Source of the DNA: Arcobacteraceae bacterium | GTDB taxonomy: Bacteria > Campylobacterota > Campylobacteria > Campylobacterales > Arcobacteraceae | NCBI GenBank assembly: GCA_028375605.1 | Contig: JAONGR010000004.1 | Span: 1 to 64,000, forward strand | Length of the DNA stretch: 64,000 nt | Reading direction: 5' to 3' | In this document: positions 25,407-35,137 of the stretch, piece by piece | Layout: the number at the start of each line of letters is the position of its first letter | Numbering within the stretch: position 1 is the stretch's first letter | Translations under genes and position numbers: made by a program | The notes under the pieces: generated by a model | What the model saw: only the letters and a program-made list of their open reading frames with translations | The model's database searches: none | What the model was told of the DNA's origin: nothing

Positions 25407-26528
25407 TTATTCGCTAACGACTTTTTTAGTACCATTTTCATTCATTTTATAAACAACAAATTTAGCACCAACTCTTTCACCATCTTCTCTAATATTAAAC
25501 GGTCCAGTAATTCCTGGAAAATCTTTCATAGTTCTGATGTACGCTGCAATTTTTTTAGTATCAAATGACTTTGTCTTTTCAACACCTTCAATAACTGCTC
25601 TTAATCCATCTGCATTTGTAACAGGCCAAATTGATGGAGGATCCATTTTAAATCTAGCTTTGTAAGCTGCAAGGTATTTTTTAGCTTCTGGGTATGGTAA
25701 AATTTCTGGAGTTGGAAAGTTAATTAAAACTGTACCATTAGCTGCTTTACCTGCTAATTTATAAAAATCTGGATTATCGTTTGAATCACCACCAACAAAC
25801 GCAGCATCTATTTGAAGTTGTTTTTGTTGAGATCTTAGTAAACCACCATCTGTATAATATCCTGAATAGTAAATTACATCTGGATTCATAGCTTTTACTT
25901 TAGTAAGTGTTGCTGTAAAGTTTTGTGATCCTGATTTTATTTTTCCTCTAAATATTACATTTCCACCAATAGCTTTAACTGATGCTTCTGTAGCATCTCC
26001 AAGCCCAGCAGAATATGAAGAGTAATCAGATAAAACAACTATTCTTTTATATTTTTTTGAATTTACCATATACTCAGCTGTAAAATCACTTTGTGATGAG
26101 TTTGGAAATGAGTTTCTAAAAAATGTCCAGTATTTTTTCTTAATTAAAGAATCACTTGTTCCATCTGATGTTTGTAAAACTTTATTTCTGAAGTACGTAG
26201 TTTGAGCAGCTTCTGTAGCACCTGATGTATATGAACCGATTACTGCAATTACTCCCGCATTTGAAAGTTTTTTTGCACAAACAGCAGCTTTTTGAGCTTT
26301 TGCTTCATCATCACATGTAACAACTTCGATTTGTTTACCTAGTAAACCACCTTGGGCGTTTTTCTCATCTACAATTAGTTTTACAAAGTTATCAATACTT
26401 TGTCCCTCATTTGCATACTTACCTGTGATTGGTGCTTGCACACCTATTTTAACTGTATCAGCTGCAATAACAGCACTTGTAACAATTGCACTTAGCGCTA
26501 ATGCACTAGATAGTTTCTTATAATTCAT
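25407..26528 (-). CDS. livK: branched-chain amino acid ABC transporter binding protein (LivK/LivJ type)
   Basis: A 373-residue periplasmic receptor with a Sec signal (LSSALALSAIVTSAVIAAD). Motifs VKIGVQAPITGKYANEGQ, VTCDDEAKAQKAAVCAKKL and VIGSYTSGATEAAQ are typical of the LivJ/LivK fold. Two cysteines in the first lobe probably form the usual disulfide. Ligand specificity is not readable; with PutA next door, proline or related amino acids are possible. It is first in the liv operon and starts 31 bases after the unknown gene at 26560, so transcription may come through from there. Confidence 0.93.
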   Translation of the reverse strand: MNYKKLSSALALSAIVTSAVIAADTVKIGVQAPITGKYANEGQSIDNFVKLIVDEKNAQGGLLGKQIEVVTCDDEAKAQKAAVCAKKLSNAGVIAVIGSYTSGATEAAQTTYFRNKVLQTSDGTSDSLIKKKYWTFFRNSFPNSSQSDFTAEYMVNSKKYKRIVVLSDYSSYSAGLGDATEASVKAIGGNVIFRGKIKSGSQNFTATLTKVKAMNPDVIYYSGYYTDGGLLRSQQKQLQIDAAFVGGDSNDNPDFYKLAGKAANGTVLINFPTPEILPYPEAKKYLAAYKARFKMDPPSIWPVTNADGLRAVIEGVEKTKSFDTKKIAAYIRTMKDFPGITGPFNIREDGERVGAKFVVYKMNENGTKKVVSE

Positions 26529-26559
26529 TTTTTCTCCTTAATTTGTAATTGATTTGATT

Positions 26560-27237
26560 TTATTTTATATTGAAAGTAGGTTCTATAATATAACAACCTA
26601 TACACCATTCGCCAACATTTTCTATCTTGTTAATATCGCCCCCTTTAAAACTAGATTTTAAATTTTTATATGAAGAGACTATCTCATCAAAAGCTTCAAT
26701 AATCTCTTCAACTCTTTTTTTACTTTTTTTTCTCGCAGTATTTGATATATCTAAATAAAATGCAAAGAGTCCATAATCTAGCGATGAATCTGCTTGTTTA
26801 TCTCTTTGTAGCATTTTACACATCACTTCAATATCTTGTTTATATTCATTTTGTGCATTTCTGACACCATTTTGTATACTCATTATGACTCTAGAAACAG
26901 AATCATTGTCATTTTTGTGTTCAAATCGTTCATCTAAAGTTAAACATATCACATCTTGGGCTATGTTATTTTCAGCCATAAACCATCTATATGAATCCTT
27001 TTTTGGAAGAGATGATTTTAAAATATCCGAAATAGTTGCATCTATAAATATCTCCGGAGGCTGTTTTATCTTTGCTAACTCTTGAGATACATGAATAGAT
27101 AAAAATTTTTCAGGTGCATATGATAAATACAAATCATGTGCTATCCAATCACTATAATTTGATTGTGCAGTATTAATACCATTTAACACAGAATCAATCA
27201 CCTGAACTTGAGATGGAAAGTTATTCATCATTGTCAC
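26560..27237 (-). CDS. protein of unknown function paired with a ribbon-helix-helix protein
   Basis: A 225-residue soluble protein that I do not recognise. It has no signal peptide or membrane segment. A segment near residues 42-75 (PEKFLSIHVSQELAKI and FIDATISDILKSSLPKK) has alternating amphipathic helices, a basic stretch ARKKSKKRVEEII lies near residue 170, and the C-terminus has two close cysteines (WCIGCYI). It overlaps the RHH gene by 17 bases, as toxin-antitoxin pairs often do. A toxin or a partner of the RHH regulator are both possible. ATG 27228 is an alternative start. Confidence 0.7.
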   Translation of the reverse strand: MTMMNNFPSQVQVIDSVLNGINTAQSNYSDWIAHDLYLSYAPEKFLSIHVSQELAKIKQPPEIFIDATISDILKSSLPKKDSYRWFMAENNIAQDVICLTLDERFEHKNDNDSVSRVIMSIQNGVRNAQNEYKQDIEVMCKMLQRDKQADSSLDYGLFAFYLDISNTARKKSKKRVEEIIEAFDEIVSSYKNLKSSFKGGDINKIENVGEWCIGCYIIEPTFNIK

Positions 27238-27460
27238 CTATAAAATTTTCATCTACTTCATCTAAAATTCCACTTTCAAATAAAATATCTTCTATGAGCT
27301 TATTTTTTGAAATATGAAGCGAAGTACTTAAAACTAAAAGTGCAGTATCTAATCGTTTGTCAATTTTTACTGTAAGTTGAGAGACTTCTCTTTTACTTGT
27401 TTTTAAATGATTGTTAATTACTTTTTGTATAACAGTTCTTTTATGTTTCTGTTTTCCCAT
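27221..27460 (-). CDS. ribbon-helix-helix (CopG/Arc-type) DNA-binding protein
   Basis: A 79-residue protein with a basic N-terminus and the RHH pattern: beta strand QLTVKIDKRLDTALL, helix LSTSLHISKNKLIEDIL, then an acidic tail. Such proteins bind DNA as dimers, usually as autorepressors or antitoxins. Two direct repeats spaced 12 bases lie just upstream (27491-27513) and are good operator candidates. It overlaps the following unknown gene by 17 bases and stands upstream of the liv operon. Confidence 0.85.
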   Translation of the reverse strand: MGKQKHKRTVIQKVINNHLKTSKREVSQLTVKIDKRLDTALLVLSTSLHISKNKLIEDILFESGILDEVDENFIGDNDE

Positions 27461-27490
27461 TTTACAGTTGTCCTTTATAAATATTTTTTA

Positions 27491-27513
27491 GTACTACCTT
27501 TGGTACTACCTTT
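27491..27513 (-). promoter_or_regulatory. tandem repeats likely bound by the RHH protein
   Basis: GTACTACCTTT occurs at 27491-27501 and again at 27503-27513, a 12-base period, 31 bases upstream of the RHH start codon (minus strand GGTAGTAC twice). Short direct repeats about one helical turn apart are the usual operator form for CopG/Arc-type dimers. Confidence 0.6.
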
Positions 27514-27699
27514 TTTTGATTAGTCATTATTTCATACTGATACTTAAATAAGTCTTAGTTATTTTACTGATTTAAAATAAAATTGTATATTTTTTACACA
27601 ATTTCTTATAAAATACTATGTTTACGCTTGAAATTTCTTTTTTCTTTGATTATCTTGTAGTGAATAGAAACATATAAAATAAATTATTAAGTGGTTAGA

Positions 27700-28584
27700 T
27701 TATCTTTTATGGTTATATCTTTGTTGTATAATTAATCCTAAAATAATTAAAGTTAAACCAAAGAGTGTAGATATAAAAATTACTTCGTGTAATATAAAAT
27801 AGATATATATCAAAGATAAAAATGGTGAGATAAAAATTAAATTTGCTATTTTTGAAGTATTAGAAGTATATTGCATTGCTTTTAACCAAAAAAGAAATGT
27901 GATCCCCATCTCAAAGAGTCCTACATACATGGCACTTAATATTCCTGAAGTCTCAGGTAGTATAATTGGTTGTGTAAAAATATAGTATAAAATAATCATT
28001 GGTGTCGCAAAAAGAAAATTTGAAAAAATACCTACAGTAGAATCTACTTTAAGTTTAGTATTAAATATCCAATATAAGGACCATAATACTGTGCTTAATA
28101 GTGCTAGAAGTACCCCTTCTGTATTTGAGAAATTTAGACTAAAAGGTTGACCTTTTGTAGATATTACAAGTACTCCAAAATAGCAAATGATACTAGCAAT
28201 TATATCTGGCATAGTTAGTTTATGTTTTAAAAATGGTACAGAGAGTAAAGATAACATTAATGCCCAAGTATAATTAATAGCTTGTGCTTCTTGAGCTGGT
28301 AACAAATCATAAGCTTGAAATAGTACTAAATAATATAATAGTGGGTTAATTGCCCCTAATAACAATATTAAAGCAAAATGTTTTTTAATATGTAGATACA
28401 CAAGGTGTGATTTTTTTTGAATTAATATCACAATTAATAAAACGAAAAAAGAAGTAATCGATGCTATGAGTAATAGTTCTGTCACGGATAAGTACTGTAA
28501 AGAAAATTTAAATGCAGTAGCTACAGTTGACCATAAAAACACTGCAGTAAGTGCATACTTATATGCTAATTGATCTGATTTCAT
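27700..28584 (-). CDS. EamA/DMT-family membrane transporter
   Basis: A 294-residue protein with about ten hydrophobic segments in two EamA repeats (about residues 8-140 and 150-290). Signatures include AVFLWSTVATAFKFSL at the start of repeat 1, QAINYTWALMLSLLSVPFLKHKL, ALLSTVLWSLYWIFNTKL at repeat 2, and FLSLIYIYFILHEVIF. The substrate of these drug/metabolite exporters cannot be deduced. It is divergent from hypF and has no operon partner. Confidence 0.9.
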   Translation of the reverse strand: MKSDQLAYKYALTAVFLWSTVATAFKFSLQYLSVTELLLIASITSFFVLLIVILIQKKSHLVYLHIKKHFALILLLGAINPLLYYLVLFQAYDLLPAQEAQAINYTWALMLSLLSVPFLKHKLTMPDIIASIICYFGVLVISTKGQPFSLNFSNTEGVLLALLSTVLWSLYWIFNTKLKVDSTVGIFSNFLFATPMIILYYIFTQPIILPETSGILSAMYVGLFEMGITFLFWLKAMQYTSNTSKIANLIFISPFLSLIYIYFILHEVIFISTLFGLTLIILGLIIQQRYNHKR

Positions 28585-28720
28585 ATTACCTTCTTCTCCA
28601 AATAGAAGAAAAGTATATCATAGAATTGTTTTATCTATAAATTTATTGTATTATTTAGATTGATAAATAAACAACTAAACATAAATTTAGTAGTATGTAT
28701 TAAATTAACATTGAGGTTAT

Positions 28721-30925
28721 ATGAAAAGATATCAATATCAAATTACAGGCATTGTACAAGGTGTTGGTTTTCGTCCATTTATTTTTAAGCTCGCAAATAA
28801 ACTCGGTTTAACTGGATTTGTATTTAATGATTCAAATGGTGTGAGTATAGAACTTCAAGGTGATGATAAAAGTATCATTTTCTTTGATAAACTTCTTTTT
28901 GATGAACTTCCCCCTTTGGCTAAAATTGATAATTTTGTAAAAAATGAGTTTGAAGTAAAAAATTCAAACATATTTGAAATCAAAGAAACTTTTGATAATA
29001 CTTCTAAAACTACATTAGTTTCCCCTGATATAAAAGTGTGCGATGATTGTTTAGACGATATAAAAAAAGATGAAAAATACAAAAACTATTTTGCAATAAA
29101 CTGTACTAACTGTGGTCCAAGATATAGTATTATTAAAACAATACCATACGATAGAATTAATACTTCTATGGATAAATTTTTGATGTGTGATAGCTGTGCA
29201 GAGGAATATAAAAATCCATTAAATAGAAGATACCATGCCCAACCAATATCATGTAATGATTGTGGTCCTACTTTAACTTTATCTTCAAAAAATGAACTTA
29301 TTTCAAACAGCTATGATGAGATATATAAAGTAGCAACTGATTATATTCAAGAGGGAAAAATACTTGCAATAAAAGGAATAGGTGGATTTCATATAGTATG
29401 TGATGCTTCAAATGATAGAGTAGTACAAAAGCTTAGAGAATATAAACATCGACCATTTAAACCCTTTGCAATTATGTGTAAAGATATACAACAAGTACAA
29501 AAAATTGTAAAATTGAGTGAAAAAGAAAAAGAGCTATTGATCTCTAAAGAGTCACCAGTTATTGTTTGTGATGAGCTTGAAAATAGTAGTTCTACTATAA
29601 GTCAATATATAGCTCCAAATATAAAACGAATAGGGTGCTTTTTACCTTATACTGCCCTATATCATTTGTTGTTTGAACATCTTGATAATCCAATAGTAGC
29701 TACAAGTGCAAACTTAAGTGGCGAACCTATCATCACTACAAAAGAAGATATACTCAAAAAGCTTCCCTTTGTAGATTATATAGTAGATTTTAATAGAGAT
29801 ATAGAAAATGCTTGTGATGATAGTGTTCTTCAAATTGTTAATGATGAGATTCAGATTTTAAGAGCAGGTCGTGGCTATACCCCAAAAGTGATAAAACTAA
29901 AAAAGAAAATATCCCAAAAAATTTTAGCTGTTGGAGCTAATGCAAAAAATACTATATCTATCGCATTTGATGATACTATTATACTTAGTCCTTATATTGG
30001 GGATTTAGACTCTCTTGTATCATTTGAGTACTTTTTGAGAACTATTGAGACATTTAAAAAGTTTTACGATTTTAAACCTGATATTATAGTCCATGATAAA
30101 CACCCTAATTACGAAACTACAAAATGGGCAAAACAACAAAAAAATGTAAAACTTATAGAAGTACAGCACCATTTAGCTCATATTTATGCAACAAAAGCAG
30201 AATTTTTACTTGAAGATAAAAAATATGTAGGATTTTCTTTTGATGGTACAGGATATGGAACAGGTGGAACATTATGGGGTGGGGAGGTTTTTGTAGGAGA
30301 TGAACGAAAATACCATTTTAAAGCTATAAAACTTTTAGGTGGAACAAAGGCTATAAAAGAACCAAGAAGGGTTGCTTTATCAATGTTATTTGATCGATAC
30401 ACACTTGATGAGGTATTAAATTTAAAAATTGATACTGTAAAGTCATTTAAAGAATCAGAGATACGAATACTTTATAATAGTTATAGTAAAAGTTTAAATG
30501 CACCATTGAGTAGTTCTGTGGGGAGAATTTTTGATGGAGTTGCTAGTTTAGCTGGACTTTTACAAATACAAAGCTACGAAGGTGAAGCTGGATTATTATG
30601 TGAAAAAGAATATAAAAGTAATAGTAAGAAGTTTGAGTACGATATAAATAATGGTGAAATAGAAATACAATATGATTTTTTTGTAGAAGATATAGTTACA
30701 CGATTTTTAAACACTTTAGTAAATATAATTGTTGATATATCTGAACTAGAACAAAAAGAGGTTATTTTATCTGGTGGAGTTTTTCAAAATAAAACTTTGT
30801 TATCAAAAGTAATTGAGGAACTAAACAAAAGAAAAATTAAATACTTTTATCAACAATTAACTCCTCTAAATGACAGCGGAATATCTTTAGGACAGGTTTA
30901 CTACACTATTATGCATAAAATTTAG
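28721..30925 (+). CDS. hypF: carbamoyltransferase HypF (hydrogenase cyanide-ligand synthesis)
   Basis: A 734-residue enzyme that makes the CN ligands of the Ni-Fe centre from carbamoyl phosphate and loads HypE. Domains in order: acylphosphatase (VQGVGFRPF, residues 14-22), two zinc fingers (CDDCLDDI ... NCTNCGPRYS and CDSCAEEY ... CNDCGP, about 107-190), YrdC-like (AIKGIGGFHIVCDA), and the Kae1-like transferase with QHHLAHI and SFDGTGYGTGGTLWGGE. It is separated from hypBCD, which lie 32 kb away; hypA and hypE are not seen in the window. Confidence 0.96.
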   Translation: MKRYQYQITGIVQGVGFRPFIFKLANKLGLTGFVFNDSNGVSIELQGDDKSIIFFDKLLFDELPPLAKIDNFVKNEFEVKNSNIFEIKETFDNTSKTTLVSPDIKVCDDCLDDIKKDEKYKNYFAINCTNCGPRYSIIKTIPYDRINTSMDKFLMCDSCAEEYKNPLNRRYHAQPISCNDCGPTLTLSSKNELISNSYDEIYKVATDYIQEGKILAIKGIGGFHIVCDASNDRVVQKLREYKHRPFKPFAIMCKDIQQVQKIVKLSEKEKELLISKESPVIVCDELENSSSTISQYIAPNIKRIGCFLPYTALYHLLFEHLDNPIVATSANLSGEPIITTKEDILKKLPFVDYIVDFNRDIENACDDSVLQIVNDEIQILRAGRGYTPKVIKLKKKISQKILAVGANAKNTISIAFDDTIILSPYIGDLDSLVSFEYFLRTIETFKKFYDFKPDIIVHDKHPNYETTKWAKQQKNVKLIEVQHHLAHIYATKAEFLLEDKKYVGFSFDGTGYGTGGTLWGGEVFVGDERKYHFKAIKLLGGTKAIKEPRRVALSMLFDRYTLDEVLNLKIDTVKSFKESEIRILYNSYSKSLNAPLSSSVGRIFDGVASLAGLLQIQSYEGEAGLLCEKEYKSNSKKFEYDINNGEIEIQYDFFVEDIVTRFLNTLVNIIVDISELEQKEVILSGGVFQNKTLLSKVIEELNKRKIKYFYQQLTPLNDSGISLGQVYYTIMHKI

Positions 30926-30972
30926 TCTTAAACTCTTTTATCAGTTTTAATTTTTTGGAAAGTGAGATGAAT

Positions 30973-30995
30973 ATCCCTAGAAAAGTTCTAGGGAT
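30973..30995. terminator. bidirectional terminator between hypF and metY
   Basis: ATCCCTAGAA and TTCTAGGGAT are perfect 10-base arms around AAG, between convergent genes. Confidence 0.8.
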
Positions 30996-31001
30996 AGAAA
31001 A

Positions 31002-32267
31002 TTATGAGTTAAAAGCAGTTTCTAAATCTTCAATAAGATCAGAAGCATCTTCAAGTCCGATACTTAGTCTTACTAGACCTTCAGTAATACCAATCTCTTT
31101 TTGTTCATCAAGAGGAATTTGCTGATGTGTTGTAGTTGATGGATGAGTGATAATAGATTTTGAATCACCGATATTAACAACGATAGAAAAAATATCTGTA
31201 TTATCAAGAATTTTCCAAGCTGTATCTTTATCTTTTACTTCAAAACTTAATAGTCCACTACATAAACCATCTTTAAAATATTTTTTAGCTAAATCATAAT
31301 ATTTATTAGACTTTAATCCTGGATAATTTAAATTAAATACTTCAGATTTAGACTCCAAGTATTCTGCTACTTTTTGTCCATTACTACTATGTTTTTCCAT
31401 TCTTAATGCTAAAGTTTCAATACTTTGAATCAATGACCAAGAGTTAAAAGGTGACGGAGTTGCTCCAATATCTCTTAATAATGCAAGTCTAATTCTTAAA
31501 TTAAATGCTGGGAATGGTAAATCAGTATATACTAAACCATGGTAAGAAGCATCAGGTGTACTAAAGTGTGCATATCTTGGATTATCTTTAAAAAATTCTG
31601 TTAAACCATCTCGATCAATAATCGCACCACCTAAAGCAAGACCTTGTCCTGACATATACTTACTACAACTATGTACAACTATATCTGTTCCATGAGCAAT
31701 AGGGTTTATTAAGTATGGAGTAGCAACAGTATTATCACAAATAGATATTACTCCATGTTTTTTTGCAATAGCAGAAATAGCATCTATGTCAGCAACTGCA
31801 ATTTGCGGATTTGATAATGATTCAAAAAAGATAGCTTTTGTTTTATCATCTATTAGTGCTTCGATTGATTCTGGATTGTCATTTTCAAAAACTCTTGTTT
31901 CTAAACCAAATCTTTTCATAGTATATTTAAATAATGTAACACTACCTCCATAGATTTTATCAGAGATTACAATATTATCACCAGATTCAAAAAGGTTTGC
32001 TACAGCATAAAAAATCGCTGCTTGTCCACTTGCTGTTGCAATTGCACTAGCACCACCTTCAAGTTCTGCTAATCTTGCTTCTAAGATAGCTGTTGTTGGA
32101 TTAGTCAATCTTGTATAGATATTTCCTAAGTCTTGTAAACAAAATCTATCAGATGCTTGTTGAGCACTATCAAAAGCAAAAGCTGTTGTTTGATAAATTG
32201 GTACAGCCATTGTCCCTTGAGAATCTTTGCCATATCCAGCATGTATTGCTAAAGTTTCTTTATTCAT
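31002..32267 (-). CDS. metY: O-acetylhomoserine sulfhydrylase/aminocarboxypropyltransferase (MetY family)
   Basis: A 421-residue PLP enzyme of the Cys/Met metabolism family that makes homocysteine from O-acetylhomoserine and sulfide. Features: ETLAIHAGYGKDSQG at the N-terminus (typical of MetY), YTRLTNPT, ASGQAAI, and the PLP lysine in HSCSKYMSGQG. It overlaps the class V aminotransferase gene by one base and closes the operon rrf2-cysK-aminotransferase-metY. Methionine gamma-lyase is a related possibility, but the operon favours biosynthesis. Confidence 0.92.
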   Translation of the reverse strand: MNKETLAIHAGYGKDSQGTMAVPIYQTTAFAFDSAQQASDRFCLQDLGNIYTRLTNPTTAILEARLAELEGGASAIATASGQAAIFYAVANLFESGDNIVISDKIYGGSVTLFKYTMKRFGLETRVFENDNPESIEALIDDKTKAIFFESLSNPQIAVADIDAISAIAKKHGVISICDNTVATPYLINPIAHGTDIVVHSCSKYMSGQGLALGGAIIDRDGLTEFFKDNPRYAHFSTPDASYHGLVYTDLPFPAFNLRIRLALLRDIGATPSPFNSWSLIQSIETLALRMEKHSSNGQKVAEYLESKSEVFNLNYPGLKSNKYYDLAKKYFKDGLCSGLLSFEVKDKDTAWKILDNTDIFSIVVNIGDSKSIITHPSTTTHQQIPLDEQKEIGITEGLVRLSIGLEDASDLIEDLETAFNS

Positions 32268-33592
32268 TACTTTTCCTTTAATTCTTTTACTGATACTCTT
32301 AAAGCATCTATTAAATATTTTATATTTTCTTTACTATGTGTATAATTCAGACTAATTCGTAACCAACTTGGTTTTTCTTTTTCTGAATTGCTTTCTGTTA
32401 TACCAAACAAATCTTGCCCATAAGGACCAGCACAGCTACATCCAGCTCTTGTTTGTATTCCATACTCTACAGATAATTTTTCACATAAATCAAATGGTGT
32501 AACACCATGAAAATTAATAGCAATTATTCCAATACTATCATGGATATCAGTCTGTCCATATATAGTATGTTCATCTAACTTTGCTAATTCCTCTTCAAGG
32601 TATCTAAAAGTTACCGATTTACGAGCTTGAATTCTATCAAGTCCTAGTTCATATCTTAATTGATATGCAAAAGATGCTTTAATAAGTTGTAGAATAGGTG
32701 GTGTTCCAGCATCTTCTCTTACTTCAATATCACTATTGAAAAAGTGTTCATCTTTTGATACATAAGCAACAGTTCCTCCACCAGCAAATGTTGGTGATAG
32801 CTCACTATCTATAAGTGATCTTCTAATTGCTAATAATCCACATGAACCAGGACCACCTAACAATTTATGCGGAGATAAAAATAGTGCATCAAATAGTTCA
32901 CTATCTGGACTCATACATGGAGATGATGCTGCACTATCAAATGCCACAGTTGCATTGTATTGTCTTAATAGTTTTGAGATCTCTTTATAAGGAGAAACTA
33001 TCCCTGTTACATTTGAAGCTGTAGAAAAAGCTCCTATGATTTCTCGTTCACTATTTTCTTTTAGTGTATTTTCTAAAAATTCTAAATCAACATTTCCAGT
33101 TACATTCAGTGGTATTCTAATAATATCACATAAAGCTTCTCTATAACTAATCTCATTTGAATGGTGTTCAAATGGTCCAACTAAAATAAGAGGTTTCTCT
33201 AAATCATCTACATTTATTTTAAATCTATTTTTAGTTGCTGGTGGGATATAAAGACCAAGTAACTCTTGAAACTTTTTAATCGCACCAGTAGCTCCTGAAC
33301 CACATGGAAAAATAACAAAATCACTTGTTAAACCAAGATATTTTTTTAAATTTTCTCTAGCAATATCATAGTTAAATGATGTTGCTTTAGCATTTCCTGC
33401 AAATTCTGAATGAGTATTTGCATAAGTACTTAATACTTCTTGTAATCTCTCTTCAATAGGTCGGTAAGCTAGTCCTGAAGCTGTGTAGTCAAAGTAGCTG
33501 TCTTTATTTTCACCAATTATACCATTACTAATCTCTTCAAATGTAGTTTCATCTGTTACGAATGGTCTAAATATTTCGTTTTTTGTTTCCAT
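32267..33592 (-). CDS. class V aminotransferase/cysteine desulfurase-like enzyme
   Basis: A 441-residue PLP enzyme. The lysine lies in LSPHKLLGGPGSCGLLAI, and ETTFEEISNGIIGENK then YFDYTASGLAYRPIEE resemble SufS/CsdA-type proteins with the usual small N-terminal region. A C-terminal RAGCSCAGPYG may provide the mobile cysteine of desulfurases. It sits between cysK and metY, so sulfur transfer from cysteine is likely, though general class V aminotransferase activity is not excluded. Confidence 0.85.
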   Translation of the reverse strand: METKNEIFRPFVTDETTFEEISNGIIGENKDSYFDYTASGLAYRPIEERLQEVLSTYANTHSEFAGNAKATSFNYDIARENLKKYLGLTSDFVIFPCGSGATGAIKKFQELLGLYIPPATKNRFKINVDDLEKPLILVGPFEHHSNEISYREALCDIIRIPLNVTGNVDLEFLENTLKENSEREIIGAFSTASNVTGIVSPYKEISKLLRQYNATVAFDSAASSPCMSPDSELFDALFLSPHKLLGGPGSCGLLAIRRSLIDSELSPTFAGGGTVAYVSKDEHFFNSDIEVREDAGTPPILQLIKASFAYQLRYELGLDRIQARKSVTFRYLEEELAKLDEHTIYGQTDIHDSIGIIAINFHGVTPFDLCEKLSVEYGIQTRAGCSCAGPYGQDLFGITESNSEKEKPSWLRISLNYTHSKENIKYLIDALRVSVKELKEK

Positions 33593-33608
33593 TATTTACC
33601 TTTTAACT

Positions 33609-33641
33609 AAGTACAACTCCTAAGAATATAGAGTTGTACTT
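33609..33641 (-). terminator. hairpin between cysK and the next gene
   Basis: AAGTACAACTC (33609-33619) and GAGTTGTACTT (33631-33641) form a perfect 11-base stem spanning the cysK stop codon. There is no T run after it on the minus strand, so it may be an mRNA-stability or partial-attenuation element rather than a full terminator. Confidence 0.55.
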
Positions 33642-34540
33642 AAATATCTTTCTCCTGTATCACAAAGTATTGTAATAATTGTTTTACCTTTATTCTCAGG
33701 TCTTGCTGCTACTTGACTTGCTGCAAATACATTTGCACCAGCTGAAATACCAATTAATAATCCATCAGTTTTTGCTAACTCTTTAGATGTTGCAAAAGCA
33801 TCAGCATCAGTTACTGAAATTACTTCATCAAAAATATCAGTATTTAAAACAGTTGGAACAAATCCAGCTCCGATACCTTGAATTTTATGTGGTCCTGGTC
33901 CTCCACCTGCTAATACAGGAGAATTTTCTGGTTCAACTGCAACTACATGTACATTTGGATTATTTTTCTTAAGTACCTCAGAGATACCAGTTATAGATCC
34001 ACCAGTACCAACTGCTGCAACAATAATATCTACTTTCCCATCTGTATCTTTTAAAATTTCTAAAGCTGTAGTTTGTCTATGCGCTTCAGGATTTGCTGGG
34101 TTGTTAAATTGTTGTGGCATAAAACTATGCTCCATAGTCTCATTTAATTCTGCTGCTCTATCAATAGCACCTTTCATACCAAGTGCTGCTGGAGTTAAAT
34201 CTAGTTTTGCACCTAATGCTGAAAGTAATTGTCTTCTTTCTAAACTCATAGATTCAGGCATTGTAAGAATTAATTCAATTCCTTTTGCCGCACAAACCAT
34301 CGCTAGAGCAATTCCAGTATTACCACTTGTTGGCTCAACTACAATTGTATCTTCTTTGATTTTCCCATCTTTAATAGCTGCTTCAATCATTGCTAAAGCA
34401 ATTCTATCTTTTACAGAACTTGTAGGATTCATAAATTCACATTTACCTAAAATTTCGGCACCTGTTTTGTTCGAAAGTGTATTTATTCTTACTAACGGAG
34501 TATTTCCAACTAATTGTGTTACATCTTTTGCAATATTCAT
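33620..34540 (-). CDS. cysK: cysteine synthase (O-acetylserine sulfhydrylase) CysK
   Basis: A 306-residue PLP enzyme joining O-acetylserine and sulfide to cysteine. The PLP lysine is in [12 protein letters not shown] (K44), the substrate loop is [12 protein letters not shown], and the phosphate loop is [10 protein letters not shown]; length matches CysK rather than the longer CBS. It lies 13 bases after an Rrf2 regulator gene and is probably controlled by it in response to sulfur status, as CysK-CymR pairs are. Confidence 0.96.
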   Translation of the reverse strand: MNIAKDVTQLVGNTPLVRINTLSNKTGAEILGKCEFMNPTSSVKDRIALAMIEAAIKDGKIKEDTIVVEPTSGNTGIALAMVCAAKGIELILTMPESMSLERRQLLSALGAKLDLTPAALGMKGAIDRAAELNETMEHSFMPQQFNNPANPEAHRQTTALEILKDTDGKVDIIVAAVGTGGSITGISEVLKKNNPNVHVVAVEPENSPVLAGGGPGPHKIQGIGAGFVPTVLNTDIFDEVISVTDADAFATSKELAKTDGLLIGISAGANVFAASQVAARPENKGKTIITILCDTGERYLSTTLYS

Positions 34541-34553
34541 TTTCTTTCCTTTT

Positions 34554-34967
34554 TTATATGTAGTATACTAAATTATCAGACTTTTTTTCTAAAAACTCTT
34601 CAAGTTCACTTATCGAAAGCATAAAAATTTTTTCAATCTTTTTTTGAGTGTCTTCCCAAAAATGTTGAAGTAAATCTGTTTTTGTCTTACCATCTGTATG
34701 AGCTAAACAACATTCTAAAGAACTTAAAACTTCAAAGACAGTAATTTCATTTGCGTCTTTTAAAAGTTTATATCCTCCATTTGCTCCTCTTATACTTTCT
34801 ACAAGTCCACTTTTTTTTAAAGTAACAAGAATCTGCTCAAGATAATTTTGTGGTATTTCACCTCTAGCAGCAATCTCTTTAATTTGTAACAAATCTTTAT
34901 TTTTTTCTTTTGCCAAAATTAATATTGCTGTTAATCCATAAACACCTTTTGTAGATACAATTGCCAT
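34554..34967 (-). CDS. Rrf2-family regulator of cysteine/sulfur genes
   Basis: A 137-residue winged-helix protein: [54 protein letters not shown] are the Rrf2 signature. Only two adjacent cysteines (LECCLAH) are seen rather than the three spaced cysteines of IscR, so an Fe-S cluster of the IscR kind is doubtful. It heads the cysK-metY operon, resembling CymR, which senses cysteine by binding CysK. The operator is not identified. Confidence 0.9.
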   Translation of the reverse strand: MAIVSTKGVYGLTAILILAKEKNKDLLQIKEIAARGEIPQNYLEQILVTLKKSGLVESIRGANGGYKLLKDANEITVFEVLSSLECCLAHTDGKTKTDLLQHFWEDTQKKIEKIFMLSISELEEFLEKKSDNLVYYI

Positions 34968-34998
34968 TTTAAAACCTTTCTTTTTTTAACTATATAGA

Positions 34999-35027
34999 AT
35001 AATAGCAAATTTATATTATTAAGTCAA
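34999..35027 (-). promoter_or_regulatory. sigma-70-type promoter of the rrf2-cysK operon
   Basis: On the minus strand TTGACT (35022-35027) and TATTAT (34999-35004) are 17 bases apart, about 30 bases before the rrf2 start. A strong -35 is unusual in Campylobacterota. Confidence 0.65.
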
Positions 35028-35096
35028 GTAAACTGATAGAATATAGTGTGAATGTATGGAAAAAAGTTATTAAAGGCTTTAAATAAGGTCTTTGTT

Positions 35097-35121
35097 AATA
35101 CACCCCTAAAGTGTATTGTTT
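35097..35121 (-). terminator. terminator-like hairpin
   Basis: AATACAC (35097-35103) and GTGTATT (35111-35117) are perfect 7-base arms around CCCTAAA, between the DMT gene end and the rrf2 promoter. Confidence 0.5.
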
Positions 35122-35137
35122 TATGATAAATAGATAA

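Noticed and set aside
26560-27460. RHH plus unknown gene as a proven toxin-antitoxin pair
   Set aside because: Overlap and operator fit, but the larger protein shows no known toxin fold; kept as unknown.
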